Positions 27,130 through 37,085 of a stretch of DNA of 64,000 nucleotides are shown piece by piece. The DNA is taken from contig CAYXMM010000007.1 of the NCBI GenBank assembly GCA_964465945.1, positions 60,264 to 124,263 on the forward strand. The letters run 5' to 3'. The notes beneath the pieces were generated by a model that had not been told where the DNA came from, made no database searches, and saw nothing but the letters and a program-made list of their open reading frames with translations. This DNA comes from JAJRPT01 sp964465945 (GTDB lineage Bacteria; Bacteroidota; Ignavibacteria; Kapaibacteriales; UBA2268). Every line of letters begins with the position of its first letter. Positions within the stretch are counted from its first letter, which is position 1. Made by a program: the position numbers and the translations under genes.

Positions 27130-27485
27130 TGTCAATAAGAATTGAAAAAGTTCAGAGTGAAATTAAGAAAATATTAGCTCAGCCAATAAATGAAATTGCT
27201 TTAGAAAATTTCAGAGGAAAGCTAATTACCGTAACCTCTGTTGTCGTCTCAAAAGACTTGTCTGTAGCAAAAGTTTATCTTAGTGTTTTTGGAGGTAATC
27301 AACCACCTCTTGAAGTCATTACATTTATTGAAGATAAAGCAAGCCAACTTAGAGGATATTTAGGTAGGAATATTAGATTGAGAATAACTCCTGAATTAAA
27401 ATTCTTTTTAGACGACACACTTGACCAAATCGAACATTTCCAAGATTTAATTAAAAAAGCTAACTCTAATAATGCAGATAGTTGA
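27129..27485 (+). CDS. rbfA: Ribosome-binding factor A
   Basis: Small KH-fold protein needed for maturation of the 30S subunit (16S rRNA 5' end). 118 residues, usual length. Conserved features are IEKVQSEIKKILAQ at the start, LITVTSVVVSKDLSVAKVYLSVFG in the middle and LRGYLGRNIRLRITPELKF with FFLDDTLDQIEH at the end. The ATG overlaps the infB stop by one base and the 3' end overlaps truB by 14 nt, so the three are translationally coupled. Confidence 0.95.
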   Translation: MSIRIEKVQSEIKKILAQPINEIALENFRGKLITVTSVVVSKDLSVAKVYLSVFGGNQPPLEVITFIEDKASQLRGYLGRNIRLRITPELKFFLDDTLDQIEHFQDLIKKANSNNADS

Positions 27486-28200
27486 TAAGAATTTTCAAAA
27501 TTTCGATAAATTCTTGGAAATTTCTAATGAAGAAGGGGCTTTTGCTTTAATAAATAAGCCAAAAACTTGGACTTCTTTCAATGTTGTGAATAAACTAAGA
27601 TATGCAACAAAAGTAAAAAAAGTAGGACACGCAGGAACCTTAGACCCACTAGCCGAGGGCTTAGTATTAGTTGCCTTTGGTAAAAAAGCAACGAAAGAAA
27701 TAAATAATTTAATCTTATTAAAAAAAAGATATTTAGCTCAATTCAAACTTGGAGCTACAACAAAATCTTATGACTCTGAGTTTGAAGAAGAAAATATTAA
27801 AGACACAAGCGCCGTGAATTTAAAAATTATTCAAGAATTAATTGCAAATAATTTTATTGGCGAGATTTCTCAGATGCCACCTGATTTTTCTGCAAAAAAA
27901 ATTAATGGAACAAGAGCATACAATTTAGCTAGAAAAGAAAAAGAAGTAAAATTAAATCCTGTTTCAGTTTTTATTCATAATTTTGATGTTATAAGTTACG
28001 ATAATCCATTTGTAAATGTTGATATTGAATGCTCAAAAGGAACTTATATTAGGGCAATCGCAAGAGATTTAGGTGATGAGTTGAGTTGCGGTGGGTATAT
28101 GACAAAGTTATTAAGAACATCAATAGGAGACTATAAACTAGAAAATGCTTTATCTATTGATGAATTTATAGGTAAAATTAATTATGATAAAAGTATATAA
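27472..28200 (+). CDS. truB: tRNA pseudouridine-55 synthase
   Basis: Makes pseudouridine 55 in the T-loop of tRNAs. 242 residues. The catalytic motif GHAGTLDPLAEGLV holds D58 as the nucleophile; KTWTSFNVVNKLR and RYLAQFKLGATTKSYDSE are typical. CSKGTYIRAIARDLG is the C-terminal conserved motif. Overlaps rbfA (14 nt) and ribF (17 nt). The short C-terminus lacks a PUA domain, as in many Bacteroidota. Confidence 0.96.
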   Translation: MQIVDKNFQNFDKFLEISNEEGAFALINKPKTWTSFNVVNKLRYATKVKKVGHAGTLDPLAEGLVLVAFGKKATKEINNLILLKKRYLAQFKLGATTKSYDSEFEEENIKDTSAVNLKIIQELIANNFIGEISQMPPDFSAKKINGTRAYNLARKEKEVKLNPVSVFIHNFDVISYDNPFVNVDIECSKGTYIRAIARDLGDELSCGGYMTKLLRTSIGDYKLENALSIDEFIGKINYDKSI

Positions 28201-29134
28201 CAATCTAGAAAATATTGAATTCGATGAAAACACCATCGTAACTGTTGGAACTTTTGATGGCGTACATTTAGGTCATAAAGAAATATTAAATCGACTGCTT
28301 TCTTTTAAAAGTAAAAATAGAACTTGTATTGTTACTTTTCATCCTCACCCACAGCATATTCTTGGAAATAAAAGTATAAATTTAAAACTTTTAACTTCGA
28401 TAAATGAAAGAATATGGCTATTTAATGAAATGGGAATTGATTCTGTTTTGGTAGTCCCTTTCACAAAAGAATTTTCGAATTTAAGTGCAAGAGATTTTAT
28501 CATTAATATAATTTATAAAAAACTTGGCTTAAAAAGGTTCTTAATTGGATACGACCATACTTTTGGAAAAAATAGAGAAGGCAATTATGATTTACTTCAA
28601 GAACTATCTAAAGAAATGAATTTTGAAGTTGAAAGAATTGAAGCAAAAACAAATGATGAAGAGCAAGTTATTTCAAGTACAAAAATTCGTCAAGCGCTTT
28701 TAAATAGAGATTTAGAACTCGCAAATAAGTATTTAGGTTGGAATTATATAGTAACTGGAATAGTGAGAGAAGGTTACAAAAGAGGAAGAACACTTGGCTA
28801 TCCAACTGCAAACATTGTTCCAGAAGAAGACCACAAACTTTTACCAGGTAATGGAGTTTATGTTGTAAAATCAACTATCGGCGACACTGATTATTTTGGA
28901 ATGGCAAGTGTTGGCGTTCGCCCAACATTTCTTGATAATGCACATCAATTATTAGAAGTACATTTTTTTGACTTAGATGAAAATCTATATGGAAAAGAGT
29001 TAAAAATAGAGTTTTTAGCATACATAAGAGAAGAAAAAAAATTTGATGTACTTGATGAATTAGTTAAAGAAATGAATAAAGACAAAGAAATTTCTCTTAA
29101 ATTTTTAAGAAGAATCGTTAATTCAAGTTTATAA
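28184..29134 (+). CDS. ribF: Bifunctional riboflavin kinase / FAD synthetase
   Basis: Converts riboflavin to FMN and FMN to FAD. 316 residues. The N-terminal FAD synthetase has VGTFDGVHLGHKEILN and FHPHPQHIL, and ISSTKIRQALLNRDLELAN. The C-terminal flavokinase has GYKRGRTLGYPTANI and GVYVV, with VHFFDLDENLYGKELKIEFL near the end. Last gene of the nusA operon, overlapping truB. Confidence 0.96.
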   Translation: MIKVYNNLENIEFDENTIVTVGTFDGVHLGHKEILNRLLSFKSKNRTCIVTFHPHPQHILGNKSINLKLLTSINERIWLFNEMGIDSVLVVPFTKEFSNLSARDFIINIIYKKLGLKRFLIGYDHTFGKNREGNYDLLQELSKEMNFEVERIEAKTNDEEQVISSTKIRQALLNRDLELANKYLGWNYIVTGIVREGYKRGRTLGYPTANIVPEEDHKLLPGNGVYVVKSTIGDTDYFGMASVGVRPTFLDNAHQLLEVHFFDLDENLYGKELKIEFLAYIREEKKFDVLDELVKEMNKDKEISLKFLRRIVNSSL

Positions 29135-29336
29135 AGTTAAGTATTTGTTAAATTTTCTTAACAAAGAACTTTTTCAAAAACAATACACACTATAAAACAT
29201 TAAAAAGTAAAAAGTTAAATATTTTACAAATACTTACAAAAACAATTCAAAATTAATTTATACTTTATTTTCAATTAACACTATAACCCGAATTTTGTAA
29301 TGTTAAAATTACAAAAAACAAAAAGGGTCAAAATAA

Positions 29337-32300
29337 TTGAAAAGAATATTAACATCACTAATAGTAACCAGTCTATATCTGTTTTTCCAAACAAGCACAA
29401 CATTCTCACAAAGTGTAGGAACTTTAAAAGGGATCATTCTTGATAGTGAATCTGGTGATAAATTAATTTCAGCAACTGTATTTATTAAGAACACAAAATT
29501 AGGCGCTCAAAGTAAGCACGATGGGTCTTTTATTATAAAAAATATTCCAGTAGGAAGATACGATGTTGAGATTAGTTATATTGGCTATAAAAAATATGAA
29601 CTAAAGCAAATTCAAATTAAAGCAAATCAAACAGAATCTATAGAAATCAAGATGCAATCAAACTCTGTATCATCCGGAGAAGTTTATGTTACTGCAAAAG
29701 CCACAAAAGAATCAAATGAAACCTTACTTAAAGACAGAAAAAAAGCTAATGCTTTTACTGAGGCAATTGGTTCGCAAGATATGTCAAAGTTAGGTAATAG
29801 TGATGCCGCTGATGCGATGAAAAAAGTAACTGGAGCCAGCATTGTTGGTGGAAAACATTTGTATATTCGTGGATTAGGCGACAGATATGCTAAAACAGAA
29901 TTAAATGGTGCGAGTTTACCTTCTGCCGACCCAGATAAAAGATCCGTTCATCTTGATATGTTTAGTGCTGGGGTTATAGAAAATATAACATTAGTGAAAA
30001 CAGCAACACCGGATAGACCTGGTGATTTTACAGGAGGTGCAGTAGATATTATAACAAAGTCTTATCCAGACAAATTTTTTACAAACTTATCTATTTCAAG
30101 TGGATACAATTCACAAGTTACAGGTAGTAATGTTTTATTAAGTTCCAAAGGTGATTTAGATTGGTTAGCAACTGATGACGGTAGTCGAAGCATACCTAAT
30201 GCTGTTCAAAACGCAATAAAATCTGAAAAAGGAATACCTAATGGGAAAACATTATTTCTTGCTGATAGAGACTTAGTAAATGCTCAAAATTTAATCAACT
30301 TAACTAAAGCATTCAATGCTAATATAGCACCAGTGTCATACAATGCACCGATTAATCAATCAATCAATCTTTCTTTTGGAAACAAGTATACTATCAACAA
30401 ATCTCCATTTGGATTTTTAGCAAATATCAATTATTCACAAAACTATGAGAATTACTCAAATGGAAAGTATGCAAGATATAATCTATTAGGAATAAAAAAT
30501 GAAAGTTTGTTCCCTTCTTACATTGCAAAAGATATGAAAGGGTCTCAAAATGTTAATTTAGGTGGCTTTACAAATTTGTCATATACATTTTTAAATGATA
30601 ATGAAATTAGTTTAAATTTAATGTTCAACAAAGCTTCTGAAAATTTTGGAATGAGTCAAACTGGTTTTTTTAATAGCTCTGGCATTCCTAATAGGGGTTT
30701 TCAAACTTATGCTTCAAAATTTACAGAAAAGAGTCTTTTCACTTATCAATTTAAAGGTAAACATAACTTTACTTCACTAATTAATTCAAAATTAGATTGG
30801 AATATATCTTTATCAGGTAATGATATTTCGACTCCAGATTTAAAATTTTTTGCTTATGACTTTAATCCAAATAACGCAAGTGATATATCAAATTTAGCCC
30901 CTAATGAAGTTAATCCAAGCTATACAATAAATAAATCCGCATATAATGAACCAACAAGAATGTTTCGAAAAATGACTGAAAATGTATATAATTTAAGTTT
31001 AAATTATGAAATTCCACTAAAGGAATACGTTGGTAATGATTTCATCATTAAAGTAGGAGCTTTATCAATAAACACAGAAAGAGACTTTAAAGAAAGTAGA
31101 TTTGTGTATAACTCAAGTTCTAATCAAATTCAAAAAAATGACATAAATGGAAATCCATACACTTTCGACCCGAATACATTGTTAAACAGCATGACAGGAA
31201 CAATTATTAAAGGAAATTTTATTGAAATGCCTATGTTCATAAGCTATTTTGCACCTGAATTGTACTCTTATACTGCATCTATGAACATCTTTGCTTATTA
31301 TGGAATGATTGATTTTAAAATGTTTAAAAAATTAAGAATAATAACTGGAATAAGAGTTGAGTCTTCTGATTTAAAAGCATTGCCTTATGATAAATCAAAA
31401 ATAGATGGCTATAAAGAAGAATACAAAGAAATTAATAATATTCCTGAAAGTCAAGAAGTTAATATTACTTTTAATGATTTTGGAATTGATGAAACAGATA
31501 TTTTGCCTTCATTGAATTTAGTATATGAACTAAATGAAAAATCAAACATACGTAGTGCATACTCAAAAACATTAGCCAGACCAAACTTGAGAGAAATAGC
31601 TCCTTATAGCTCTTTTGATTTTGTTGGAGGATTTATTTACTTAGGAAATCCATTTCTCAAAAGATCTTTGATTGATAATTTTGACTTACGATATGAGTGG
31701 TTCCCAAATATAGGGGAAATATTTTCCGCATCAATTTTTTATAAAAATATTGATAATCCGATTGAACTTAATCAACCTACAGTGAATGACCAAGTTAGAT
31801 ACCAAAATTCAAAGAGAGGAACAATTTTAGGAGCTGAATTTGAAATAAAAAAGAATATAAAAAATACTTTAAAGCCATTATTTAAAGAAATTCCAGATTG
31901 GACTGAATACTTCACTTACTCAATCAATTTAGCATTGACTCACTCAGAGGTTGAAATCCCTGACGGAAGAGAGAAAACAAACTTAATGCTTACAAACCCA
32001 AATGCTAAATTAACAAGAGAATTTTTAGGACAATCCCCGTATGTTGTTAACTTTGACATAATGTATTCAAACTATGATTTAGGAACAGATTTAAGTTTAA
32101 ACTTCAATGTTTTTGGAAAAAGGTTAACAACTGTAATGTTTGGAATAACACCTGATATCTATGAAAATCCAAGTCCTGATTTGAATTTTGTATTTTCACA
32201 AAAAATATATGATAATTGGAATATAAAATTTGCAGCGACTAATCTTCTGAACTCATATACACTATTTGCTCAGGATTACAAAGGTTCTCAGTATGAAACA

Positions 32301-32357
32301 CAAAAATATCTAAGTGGCAGACAATTTAATCTTAGTCTTAGTTATAAATTTAATTAA
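29337..32357 (+). CDS. TonB-dependent outer-membrane receptor
   Basis: Energy-dependent uptake channel, 1006 residues, TTG start preceded by AAAAAGGG. Signal peptide (RILTSLIVTSLYLFFQTSTTFS) is followed by a carboxypeptidase-regulatory-like domain (about 27-110; GTLKGIILDSESGDKLISAT, GSFIIKNIPVGRYDVEISYI). The plug (about 135-245) includes HLYIRGLGDRYAKTELNGAS and DFTGGAVDIITKSYP. The rest is a 22-strand-type barrel ending in F-N (LSLSYKFN). The class with RGLGDRY and LPSADPDKRSVHLD is often paired with a secreted beta-helix partner, as here. Ligand unknown. GAATTTTG at 29290 is a weak -7 box. Confidence 0.93.
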   Translation: MKRILTSLIVTSLYLFFQTSTTFSQSVGTLKGIILDSESGDKLISATVFIKNTKLGAQSKHDGSFIIKNIPVGRYDVEISYIGYKKYELKQIQIKANQTESIEIKMQSNSVSSGEVYVTAKATKESNETLLKDRKKANAFTEAIGSQDMSKLGNSDAADAMKKVTGASIVGGKHLYIRGLGDRYAKTELNGASLPSADPDKRSVHLDMFSAGVIENITLVKTATPDRPGDFTGGAVDIITKSYPDKFFTNLSISSGYNSQVTGSNVLLSSKGDLDWLATDDGSRSIPNAVQNAIKSEKGIPNGKTLFLADRDLVNAQNLINLTKAFNANIAPVSYNAPINQSINLSFGNKYTINKSPFGFLANINYSQNYENYSNGKYARYNLLGIKNESLFPSYIAKDMKGSQNVNLGGFTNLSYTFLNDNEISLNLMFNKASENFGMSQTGFFNSSGIPNRGFQTYASKFTEKSLFTYQFKGKHNFTSLINSKLDWNISLSGNDISTPDLKFFAYDFNPNNASDISNLAPNEVNPSYTINKSAYNEPTRMFRKMTENVYNLSLNYEIPLKEYVGNDFIIKVGALSINTERDFKESRFVYNSSSNQIQKNDINGNPYTFDPNTLLNSMTGTIIKGNFIEMPMFISYFAPELYSYTASMNIFAYYGMIDFKMFKKLRIITGIRVESSDLKALPYDKSKIDGYKEEYKEINNIPESQEVNITFNDFGIDETDILPSLNLVYELNEKSNIRSAYSKTLARPNLREIAPYSSFDFVGGFIYLGNPFLKRSLIDNFDLRYEWFPNIGEIFSASIFYKNIDNPIELNQPTVNDQVRYQNSKRGTILGAEFEIKKNIKNTLKPLFKEIPDWTEYFTYSINLALTHSEVEIPDGREKTNLMLTNPNAKLTREFLGQSPYVVNFDIMYSNYDLGTDLSLNFNVFGKRLTTVMFGITPDIYENPSPDLNFVFSQKIYDNWNIKFAATNLLNSYTLFAQDYKGSQYETQKYLSGRQFNLSLSYKFN

Positions 32358-32382
32358 TTTTTATTTAAGGAGTTTTTATAAA

Positions 32383-34047
32383 ATGTTTAAAAAACATATT
32401 CTGCAAACAATAATCGTAGTATTATTGGTAAATGTAACGCTAAAATCACAAACAAAAATAGTACTAAGAGATGACTCAATCAAAAGAGGAGAAACACTAA
32501 ATCTGACAAAAAATAATGAATATATATTAGAAGGATTTGTCTTTGTTGAAGAAGACGCAACATTAAATATTGAAGCAGGAACAGTAATCAAAGCAAAACA
32601 AGGAGTTGCAGAAAATGCATCGGCGCTTGTAATTTCAAGAGGTGGGAAGATTTTTGCTAATGGAACAAAAGAAGAACCGATAATTTTCACATCAGAACTT
32701 GACGATACAAATATTTACGATGATTTGCCACTATATTTATCTGGATTATGGGGAGGAGTTATCGTTCTTGGAAACGCTACAATTAACACACCAGGAGGAG
32801 TTGAACAAATTGAAGGGATACCTTCAAACGAATTAAGAGGTGCTTATGGTGGGAATAATGATGACGATAATTCAGGAGTTTTAAGATATGTTTCTATTAG
32901 GCATGGGGGCACAAATATTGGAGCGAATAATGAAATCAATGGTTTAACATTAGGAGCAGTTGGTAGAGGTACGAAAGTTGAATTTATTGAAATTTATGCA
33001 AATTCTGACGACGGGATTGAGTTTTTTGGTGGAACTGTGAATACAAAAAACATAGCAATAGCATTCTGCGAAGATGACTCTTTTGATTGGGATGAAGGTT
33101 ATAGAGGAAATAATCAGTTTTGGTTTTCAATTCAAAGCCCATCAACAGGAAATAATATTGGTGAAAATGATGGAGCAACTGACCCAGAAGATTCAAAACC
33201 TTATGCAATCCCATATATTTATAATGGGACATTTATAGGAAGTGGGTTGCAAAGTAATAGAACAGAATCAAGAGGATTTCATATAAGAGATAATTCAGGT
33301 GGATTTTATAAAAATTCAATCATCACTGATTTAGGTGGAGCTGGATTGGAAATCGAAGATTTATCTGACCCTATTGCAGAAGATTCTAAAAAAAGATTTG
33401 AGTCTAGTGAGATTCAAATAACAAATAACTTATGGTTTAATATTGGCGATAATACATACAATACTGTTTCACCAGATGTTAAAGGTTCTAAACCATATTC
33501 TCAAGATTTTGTTCGAGAATATTTAAGATTAAACAATAATGTAATTTCAAACCCTATGCTTGCCGGGATATCCAGAATTAATGACGGTGGTCTCGACCCA
33601 AGACCAAATCCCGGAATAGCATGGGAATTAGATAAAGCTGAATTGCCTGTAAACAACAATTTTTTTGAACAAACAAATTATATAGGTGCTTTTGGTGATG
33701 ATAATTGGCTTGATGGATGGACATTTTTAAGCAAAGGTGGATTTTTAGGCAATCTAAAAACTACAAGCGTTGGTGAATTAGGTAAACAAGTTGAAAATGA
33801 ACTTTATTTATATCCAAACCCTGTAATTGATGATTTAACAATAAGCTATAATTTAATAAATAGTGGTGAATTAGAAGTAGAAGTCTATAATTCATTTGGG
33901 CTACTTTTATATAAATTAGAGTCTAATTATTTTAATAGTGGTATAATTAACAAAACTTATAGTTTGAATCAATTAACACCAGGTATATACTTTGTAAAGT
34001 TAAAAACTGAAAGTAATGAAACTACTAAAAAAATAATAGTTAAGTAG
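32383..34047 (+). CDS. T9SS-exported beta-helix protein
   Basis: 554 residues from ATG 32383. An upstream in-frame start at 32314 would lie inside the receptor gene, whereas this ATG has AAGGAG before it and begins a signal peptide (MFKKHILQTIIVVLLVNVTL). The mature part is a right-handed beta-helix with repeated short strands and turns (YILEGFVFVEEDATLNIEAG, VLRYVSIRHGGTNIGANNE, FIEIYANSDDGIEFFGG). The last about 75 residues are a type A T9SS sorting domain (LYLYPNPVIDDLTISYN; GIYFVKLKTESNETTKKIIVK). Probably co-transcribed with the receptor (25-nt gap). Likely a surface partner of the receptor; substrate unknown. Confidence 0.88.
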   Translation: MFKKHILQTIIVVLLVNVTLKSQTKIVLRDDSIKRGETLNLTKNNEYILEGFVFVEEDATLNIEAGTVIKAKQGVAENASALVISRGGKIFANGTKEEPIIFTSELDDTNIYDDLPLYLSGLWGGVIVLGNATINTPGGVEQIEGIPSNELRGAYGGNNDDDNSGVLRYVSIRHGGTNIGANNEINGLTLGAVGRGTKVEFIEIYANSDDGIEFFGGTVNTKNIAIAFCEDDSFDWDEGYRGNNQFWFSIQSPSTGNNIGENDGATDPEDSKPYAIPYIYNGTFIGSGLQSNRTESRGFHIRDNSGGFYKNSIITDLGGAGLEIEDLSDPIAEDSKKRFESSEIQITNNLWFNIGDNTYNTVSPDVKGSKPYSQDFVREYLRLNNNVISNPMLAGISRINDGGLDPRPNPGIAWELDKAELPVNNNFFEQTNYIGAFGDDNWLDGWTFLSKGGFLGNLKTTSVGELGKQVENELYLYPNPVIDDLTISYNLINSGELEVEVYNSFGLLLYKLESNYFNSGIINKTYSLNQLTPGIYFVKLKTESNETTKKIIVK

Positions 34048-34077
34048 ATTAATTTATTTACTGGTTTTATTTTCATT

Positions 34078-34105
34078 GAGTTGCATAAAATTATTTTTGC
34101 AACTC
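34078..34105 (+). terminator. Hairpin, probable terminator
   Basis: GAGTTGCA (34078-34085), 12-nt loop, TGCAACTC (34098-34105), followed by TTGTTATTTTT. Lies between the beta-helix gene and the lipoprotein gene. Confidence 0.65.
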
Positions 34106-34162
34106 TTGTTATTTTTAATTTAAAATTATTTAATTTAGTTTTTTAAATAATTAAGAGGGGTT

Positions 34163-35704
34163 ATGAAAAAATATTTACTTGTATTATTTGTCTCTCTTGG
34201 CTTATTAAATTCGTGTATGGAATTTCCAGATGAAATTATAACGCCACAATGGGATATTGAATTGAATGTCCCAATAATTGATACTCTATACTACTTAGAC
34301 GAAATTATAAAAGTAGATAAGAATATCAAAATTGATAGTTCAGGTGGAAAAGATGTATATTATATAGAATCAGATGAATACAAAAAATACTTCTCTGTTT
34401 CAAGTTTTATAAAAGACCAATTAAATGGGAATTTTAACGAAAATGTTCCTGTATTAACTGGTGATAGTTTAATAGCAATTCCAATTATTTCTGGTGCCGA
34501 AATTGATTCGGCTCATTTGAAGTCCGGGCAAATAACAATCAATATACAGAATACATCAAATGAATCTGTAGATTTTGTTGTAAAAATGCCGAAGTTTAAA
34601 GATGCACAAGGGAATTTATTCACTTTCAGTGGAACAATAGGAGCAAAGTCTGCTTATACAAATAATTTTGACTTAGCAAACTACCAATATTCTGCAAGAG
34701 ACCAAACTAACAAAGCAGAATTACAAATTTATGTAGATTCAAAGCCATCAAATCCTTCCTCTGATGTTTTAGAAATTAATCTTTCTTTAACTAATTCAGA
34801 TTTCTATTATGTTGAAGGTAAGCTTCCAACTAAGAAAGTAAGAGATATCAGCGAATTAATTGACTTACCTATAACTGACGACATTGCTGAACTAAGAGAT
34901 AACCTTGAATTTGAAAATGCTGAATTAATTATTAAAGCTAAATACTTATCTAACTTTGACAATATATTTAGTGTTGAATTTCAAGATTTTTCAGTTTTAG
35001 GTCAAGATTCAAAAGGAGGTTCTAAATACCTAACTGATGGAGCTGGTAATAATAATTTAGGCAACATTATGGTAGATAATGGGCAGTTTGAAAGAACTTA
35101 TAATAATTCAAATAGTAATGTTTCTGATTTCTTAAGTTTTATGCCTGAAAAAGTAAGTGTAATGTCTGGTATCTTTATGAATCCGACTAATACAATAGGT
35201 ATAGCAACAGATAAAGACTCAATTGAAGTTAGCTTCAAAATTAAATCTACTTCTGAAATTAAAATTAAAGAAGTAACAATGCACGATACTTTAGCATTTG
35301 AAGTTGATAGTAGTTTAAGAAAAGAAATTGAGAATGGTAGACTACTTGAATTAGTCTATAAAATTGAAAATGGCATTCCATTAGAACACGAGATGACATT
35401 GTCCTTTACAGATTCACTTTACAATCCATTTTTCTCAAAAAATATATCATTACCTGGTGCAAGAGTAATTGACAATAATAAGAATTTTACAGCAAAAGAT
35501 GTAAATGATAAAATTACTCTAAATGCTCTTGAAGTATTAAGTTTAGCAAAAACTTATTATATCATCTTAGATTGGAAAGTTTATACAAATCAAGACCCTT
35601 ACAATGCCTTCTTCTCTAAAGATCAATACTTTAAAATTAAAACTTATTGCCGAGCAATTTATAATGTTAATTTAGATAAAGAGGACGAAGATGAAAACAA
35701 ATAA
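34163..35704 (+). CDS. Large lipoprotein of unknown function
   Basis: 513 residues with lipoprotein signal MKKYLLVLFVSLGLLNSC (Cys 18) then MEFPD. The mature protein is beta-rich and polar with TPQWDIELNVPIIDTLYYL near the start, a feature common in Bacteroidota/Ignavibacteria lipoproteins of unknown function. The stop overlaps the next gene by 14 nt, so it is coupled to the outer-membrane protein at 35691. AGAGGGG precedes the ATG. No domain recognised. Confidence 0.78.
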   Translation: MKKYLLVLFVSLGLLNSCMEFPDEIITPQWDIELNVPIIDTLYYLDEIIKVDKNIKIDSSGGKDVYYIESDEYKKYFSVSSFIKDQLNGNFNENVPVLTGDSLIAIPIISGAEIDSAHLKSGQITINIQNTSNESVDFVVKMPKFKDAQGNLFTFSGTIGAKSAYTNNFDLANYQYSARDQTNKAELQIYVDSKPSNPSSDVLEINLSLTNSDFYYVEGKLPTKKVRDISELIDLPITDDIAELRDNLEFENAELIIKAKYLSNFDNIFSVEFQDFSVLGQDSKGGSKYLTDGAGNNNLGNIMVDNGQFERTYNNSNSNVSDFLSFMPEKVSVMSGIFMNPTNTIGIATDKDSIEVSFKIKSTSEIKIKEVTMHDTLAFEVDSSLRKEIENGRLLELVYKIENGIPLEHEMTLSFTDSLYNPFFSKNISLPGARVIDNNKNFTAKDVNDKITLNALEVLSLAKTYYIILDWKVYTNQDPYNAFFSKDQYFKIKTYCRAIYNVNLDKEDEDENK

Positions 35705-37085
35705 GTTATTATTTATATTAATCGCTCTTTTCTCAATTAATTCTTATTCTCAAAATGGAAGTTTTGGTCAAAACTCTGCTCGAACTATTGGTATTGGAAA
35801 TGCTGGCGTGGCTCTTATGGATAGATTATATTCAAATCAAGTTAATCCAGCAAGTTTAATGAATTTTACTGATTCTTCATTCTTTGAGATTACTAACATA
35901 GCAATTTTACCAAATTTTAATATTTCTGGTTCAAGTAATATTTTACCAATTAAAGATTTAAACCTTTATTTTTCAGGTGTAAATGGACAACCATATTATT
36001 TAAAGGATAAAGATAAATCAAATATTATTTCAAATATAGGTGAGACCGGAGAGATTTTCTTCACTTCAAGAATAAACTTACTTAGCGTTGGTTTCAAATT
36101 TGGAAACATTGGTGCTTTTGGAATTTCTGTTGATGGATTAGCAAACGCTCGGTTAAACCTACCAAGTGATATGGTTAAATTAGTTCTATATGGTAATCCG
36201 TTAGGCATTACATATAATTTCAAAGATTTTACTTATCAAAGCGCTTTTAATAATGTAATAAGTGTTTCTTATGCAAATCGAGTTTATAGTGATTCCGTAG
36301 GAATGCTAAAATATTTGAACGTTGGGACGAATGTTAAAATGTATAGCAGTTTGGGCTTTGCTGACTTTAAAACAAGCAGAGCTTCTGTTTATACAAATCA
36401 AGATGCACATATCCAATTTGATTTCTTAGGAACTGCAAGGACGACTGTTGGACCTGAAATTAAGTCTATGATTGAAGATGACAAGGATATTGAAACTTTA
36501 CCAAAATCAGCTGGAACTGGCTTCGGTGTTGACTTAGGTGTGTTAGGAGAACTCGATAATGGATTAAGATTTGGGGTCTCAATTACAGACATTGGTAGTG
36601 TTAATTATACTGAAAATTCCGAAACAAAGGAATTTAGTTTAGCTACAACAGTGAAAAGTGTCAATGAAAAAGAGATTGATTCGTTAATAGACGGAGTAAA
36701 GCAAAAATTAATCGGAACAAATAGTTTTGCCATAACAGCACCTACAACTTTACGGTTAGGATTTGCTGTTCCAATTCATAAGTTTGTTTCATTACCAGGA
36801 TTAATGAATGCTTACCTTGATTACGCACAAGGTTTTAATAATAATTATGCAAATGCAACTACTCCAAGAGTGTCATTAGGACTTGATTGGAAGCCATTCG
36901 AGTATTTACCAATGCTAATGACAGGACTTAGCAATGATATTACTGGTAATATTCGTTGGTCGCTTGGATTAGGATATAGCGTTTGGAAAATAGATTTATA
37001 TTTAAGCACTTATGATGTAATTTCAGCTATAAGTCCAAATACAAATGCTGCTATTTCATTCAATTTTAGATGGAGATTTGATTGA
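35691..37085 (+). CDS. Outer-membrane beta-barrel protein, DUF5723-like
   Basis: 464 residues with signal peptide (MKTNKLLFILIALFSINSYS). NSARTIGIGNAGVALMDRLY and YSNQVNPASLMNF are typical of the DUF5723/PorV-like outer-membrane barrels, and the protein ends with an aromatic C-terminus (FNFRWRFD). Overlaps the lipoprotein gene by 14 nt; its stop overlaps the TTG start of pdxJ by 4 nt. The lipoprotein-barrel pair suggests one envelope complex; function unproven. Confidence 0.82.
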   Translation: MKTNKLLFILIALFSINSYSQNGSFGQNSARTIGIGNAGVALMDRLYSNQVNPASLMNFTDSSFFEITNIAILPNFNISGSSNILPIKDLNLYFSGVNGQPYYLKDKDKSNIISNIGETGEIFFTSRINLLSVGFKFGNIGAFGISVDGLANARLNLPSDMVKLVLYGNPLGITYNFKDFTYQSAFNNVISVSYANRVYSDSVGMLKYLNVGTNVKMYSSLGFADFKTSRASVYTNQDAHIQFDFLGTARTTVGPEIKSMIEDDKDIETLPKSAGTGFGVDLGVLGELDNGLRFGVSITDIGSVNYTENSETKEFSLATTVKSVNEKEIDSLIDGVKQKLIGTNSFAITAPTTLRLGFAVPIHKFVSLPGLMNAYLDYAQGFNNNYANATTPRVSLGLDWKPFEYLPMLMTGLSNDITGNIRWSLGLGYSVWKIDLYLSTYDVISAISPNTNAAISFNFRWRFD

